Positions 63,042-64,000 of a stretch of 64,000 nt of DNA are shown in pieces; positions within the stretch are counted from its first letter, which is position 1; every line of letters starts with the position of its first letter. A model generated the notes under the pieces. That model was not told the DNA's origin, did not search any database, and was given only the letters and a program-made list of their open reading frames with translations. The DNA is from Bradyrhizobium diazoefficiens (lineage in GTDB: Bacteria; Pseudomonadota; Alphaproteobacteria; Rhizobiales; Xanthobacteraceae): positions 124,001-188,000 of the forward strand of contig NZ_JAFCJE010000009.1 of assembly GCF_018131185.1 (NCBI RefSeq), given 5' to 3'. The translations under genes and the position numbers were made by a program.

Positions 63042-63056
63042 TTAATGCGGGGTTAA
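63042..63056 (-). promoter_or_regulatory. Perfect CtrA box
   Basis: On the minus strand TTAA-CCCCGCA-TTAAC matches the CtrA consensus TTAA-N7-TTAAC at every defined position, 82 bases before the transglycosylase gene and on its strand. Confidence 0.55.
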
Positions 63057-63068
63057 TCGGCCATGGTC

Positions 63069-63108
63069 GTCATTCCGGGGCGCACCGTAGGTGCAGGCCC
63101 GGAATGAC
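63069..63108. repeat. Short GTCATTCCGG...CCGGAATGAC inverted repeat
   Basis: A compact 40-base form of the repeat at 3819: GTCATTCCGGG at one end, CCCGGAATGAC at the other, around a GCACCGTAGGTGC hairpin. It is placed right behind hisI, where it could act as terminator. Confidence 0.7.
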
Positions 63109-63114
63109 AGCCGG

Positions 63115-63537
63115 CTATTTCTTGTAGACCGCGTCCGGATCGAACAGCCTGTCGGCATCGGTGAAGACCAGCTTGGCACCTCCACCCTCCCCCTCGACCT
63201 TGCGGTAGAAGCAGGACCTTCGCCCGGTATGGCAGGCCGCGCCGATCTGCTCGACGCGGATCCAGACCGCGTCCTGATCGCAATCGGTGCGCATCTCGAC
63301 CACGCGCTGGGTTTGACCTGAGGTCTCACCTTTTCGCCACAACGCATTGCGCGAACGGCTGAAATACCAGGCCTCGCCGGTCGCGATCGTCTTGCGCAGC
63401 GCCTCCTCGTTCATGTGCGCGACCATGAGGACGTCGCCGGTGGCAACGTCGGTCGCGACGCACGTCACGAGCCCTGCCGCGTCGAACCGCGGCCGGAAGG
63501 ACAGACCTTCCTCGATCTCATGAGAGTGAGCGGACAC
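63115..63537 (-). CDS. hisI: Phosphoribosyl-AMP cyclohydrolase
   Basis: Third step of histidine synthesis, 140 residues, a stand-alone HisI without the HisE domain. The magnesium site TDCDQDA (Asp85, Asp87, Asp89) and zinc ligands Cys86, Cys102 (ACHTGRRSC) and Cys109 are all visible. WYFSRSRNALWRKGETSG is the family block before them. It lies 24 bases after folE on the same strand, an arrangement I recall from other rhizobia. The repeat at 63069 follows. Confidence 0.95.
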   Translation of the reverse strand: MSAHSHEIEEGLSFRPRFDAAGLVTCVATDVATGDVLMVAHMNEEALRKTIATGEAWYFSRSRNALWRKGETSGQTQRVVEMRTDCDQDAVWIRVEQIGAACHTGRRSCFYRKVEGEGGGAKLVFTDADRLFDPDAVYKK

Positions 63538-63561
63538 GACCTTGCCGATCTATTCGCGAGG

Positions 63562-64000
63562 TCAGCGCGTGCCTCGCACCAGGGACAGGAAACGGGCCTG
63601 CTCCGCCGGATTGTCGCGGAACATGCCGGTGAATCGGCTGGTGAAGGTGGAGGCGCCATGCTTGGCGACGCCGCGCACCGACATGCAGGTATGCTCGGCC
63701 TCGATCAGCACCGCAACGCCGCGCGGCTTGAGGACCTCGTCGATCGCCGCCGCGATCTGCGCCGTCAAATGCTCCTGGGTCTGGAGCCTGCGGGCGAAGA
63801 TGTCGGTGAGGCGCGCCAGTTTGGACAGGCCGACGACGCGTTCCACCGGCGTATAGGCGATGTGCGCCTTGCCATAGAACGGCATCATGTGATGCTCGCA
63901 TTGCGAGGTGAATTCGATGTCGCGCACCAGGACAAAATCGTCATAGCCCGCGGTCTCGCCAAAGGTGCGGTCGAGCACCTCGGCCGGGCACTGATGATAG
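63562..64000 (-). CDS. folE: GTP cyclohydrolase I, 5' end beyond the window
   Basis: First enzyme of tetrahydrofolate/queuosine synthesis: GTP to dihydroneopterin triphosphate. The visible part, about 146 residues, covers the whole catalytic core. The zinc ligands are in [10 protein letters not shown] and [30 protein letters not shown] and [13 protein letters not shown] are diagnostic. The frame is open through the window edge ([10 protein letters not shown] before the first visible Met), so the start is missing. Next downstream is hisI. Confidence 0.95.

Overview
The window reads as a chromosomal segment of a Bradyrhizobium-like alphaproteobacterium (Rhizobiales). This is inferred from the high GC content, the protein families (DUF2336, a RopB-like outer-membrane barrel, many CaiB and acyl-CoA genes), the short GTCATTCCGG- and GTCATTGCGAG-type intergenic repeats, and CtrA-like TTAA-N7-TTAA boxes. 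No phage, IS transposase, integrase or CRISPR array was seen. Calls rest on reading motifs by eye; no database search was run.

Layout. 0.5-15 kb: argE, a LysE exporter, an acyl-CoA dehydrogenase with its aminoglycoside-phosphotransferase-like partner and a divergent TetR, RidA, a CaiB CoA-transferase, a BKACE (DUF849) enzyme with an MFS carrier, OpgC, a zinc alcohol dehydrogenase and several small conserved proteins. Two decayed genes lie here: a frameshifted DUF2231 gene and a DUF2235/pentapeptide-repeat fossil. 15.8-25.7 kb: tRNA-Gly, a candidate small RNA with a very strong Shine-Dalgarno, a UvrD-like helicase, rlmB, tRNA-Tyr, three low-complexity exported proteins and tRNA-Thr.

25.8-49.3 kb is a catabolic region built from five regulated modules: (I) acyl-CoA ligase, solute-binding protein, OYE reductase and enoyl-CoA hydratase; (II) HxlR divergent from hydrolase, quinone-reductase-like protein and SDR; (III) TetR, molybdopterin oxidoreductase, SDR and enoyl-CoA hydratase divergent from thiolase and MFS; (IV) acyl-CoA ligase, SDR and flavin reductase divergent from SDR and GST; (V) DsbA/HCCA-isomerase-like protein and CaiB divergent from a second HxlR. 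Modules I, IV and V share one palindrome, consensus GTTCTAAAATAGAAC, lying between the -35 and -10 of each promoter. The four SDRs share a C-terminal RPxxExW and all lack the catalytic Tyr. Together this suggests one regulon degrading an unidentified acid through CoA thioesters.

49.4-64 kb: a methyltransferase, small conserved proteins, an outer-membrane barrel, a TPR protein, a serine hydrolase, an S10 peptidase, NAD kinase, a CheY-like regulator with an Hpt partner, a DUF2336 protein, a flagellum-type transglycosylase, hisI and the start-truncated folE. Three of the motility/cell-cycle-type genes carry CtrA-like boxes upstream.
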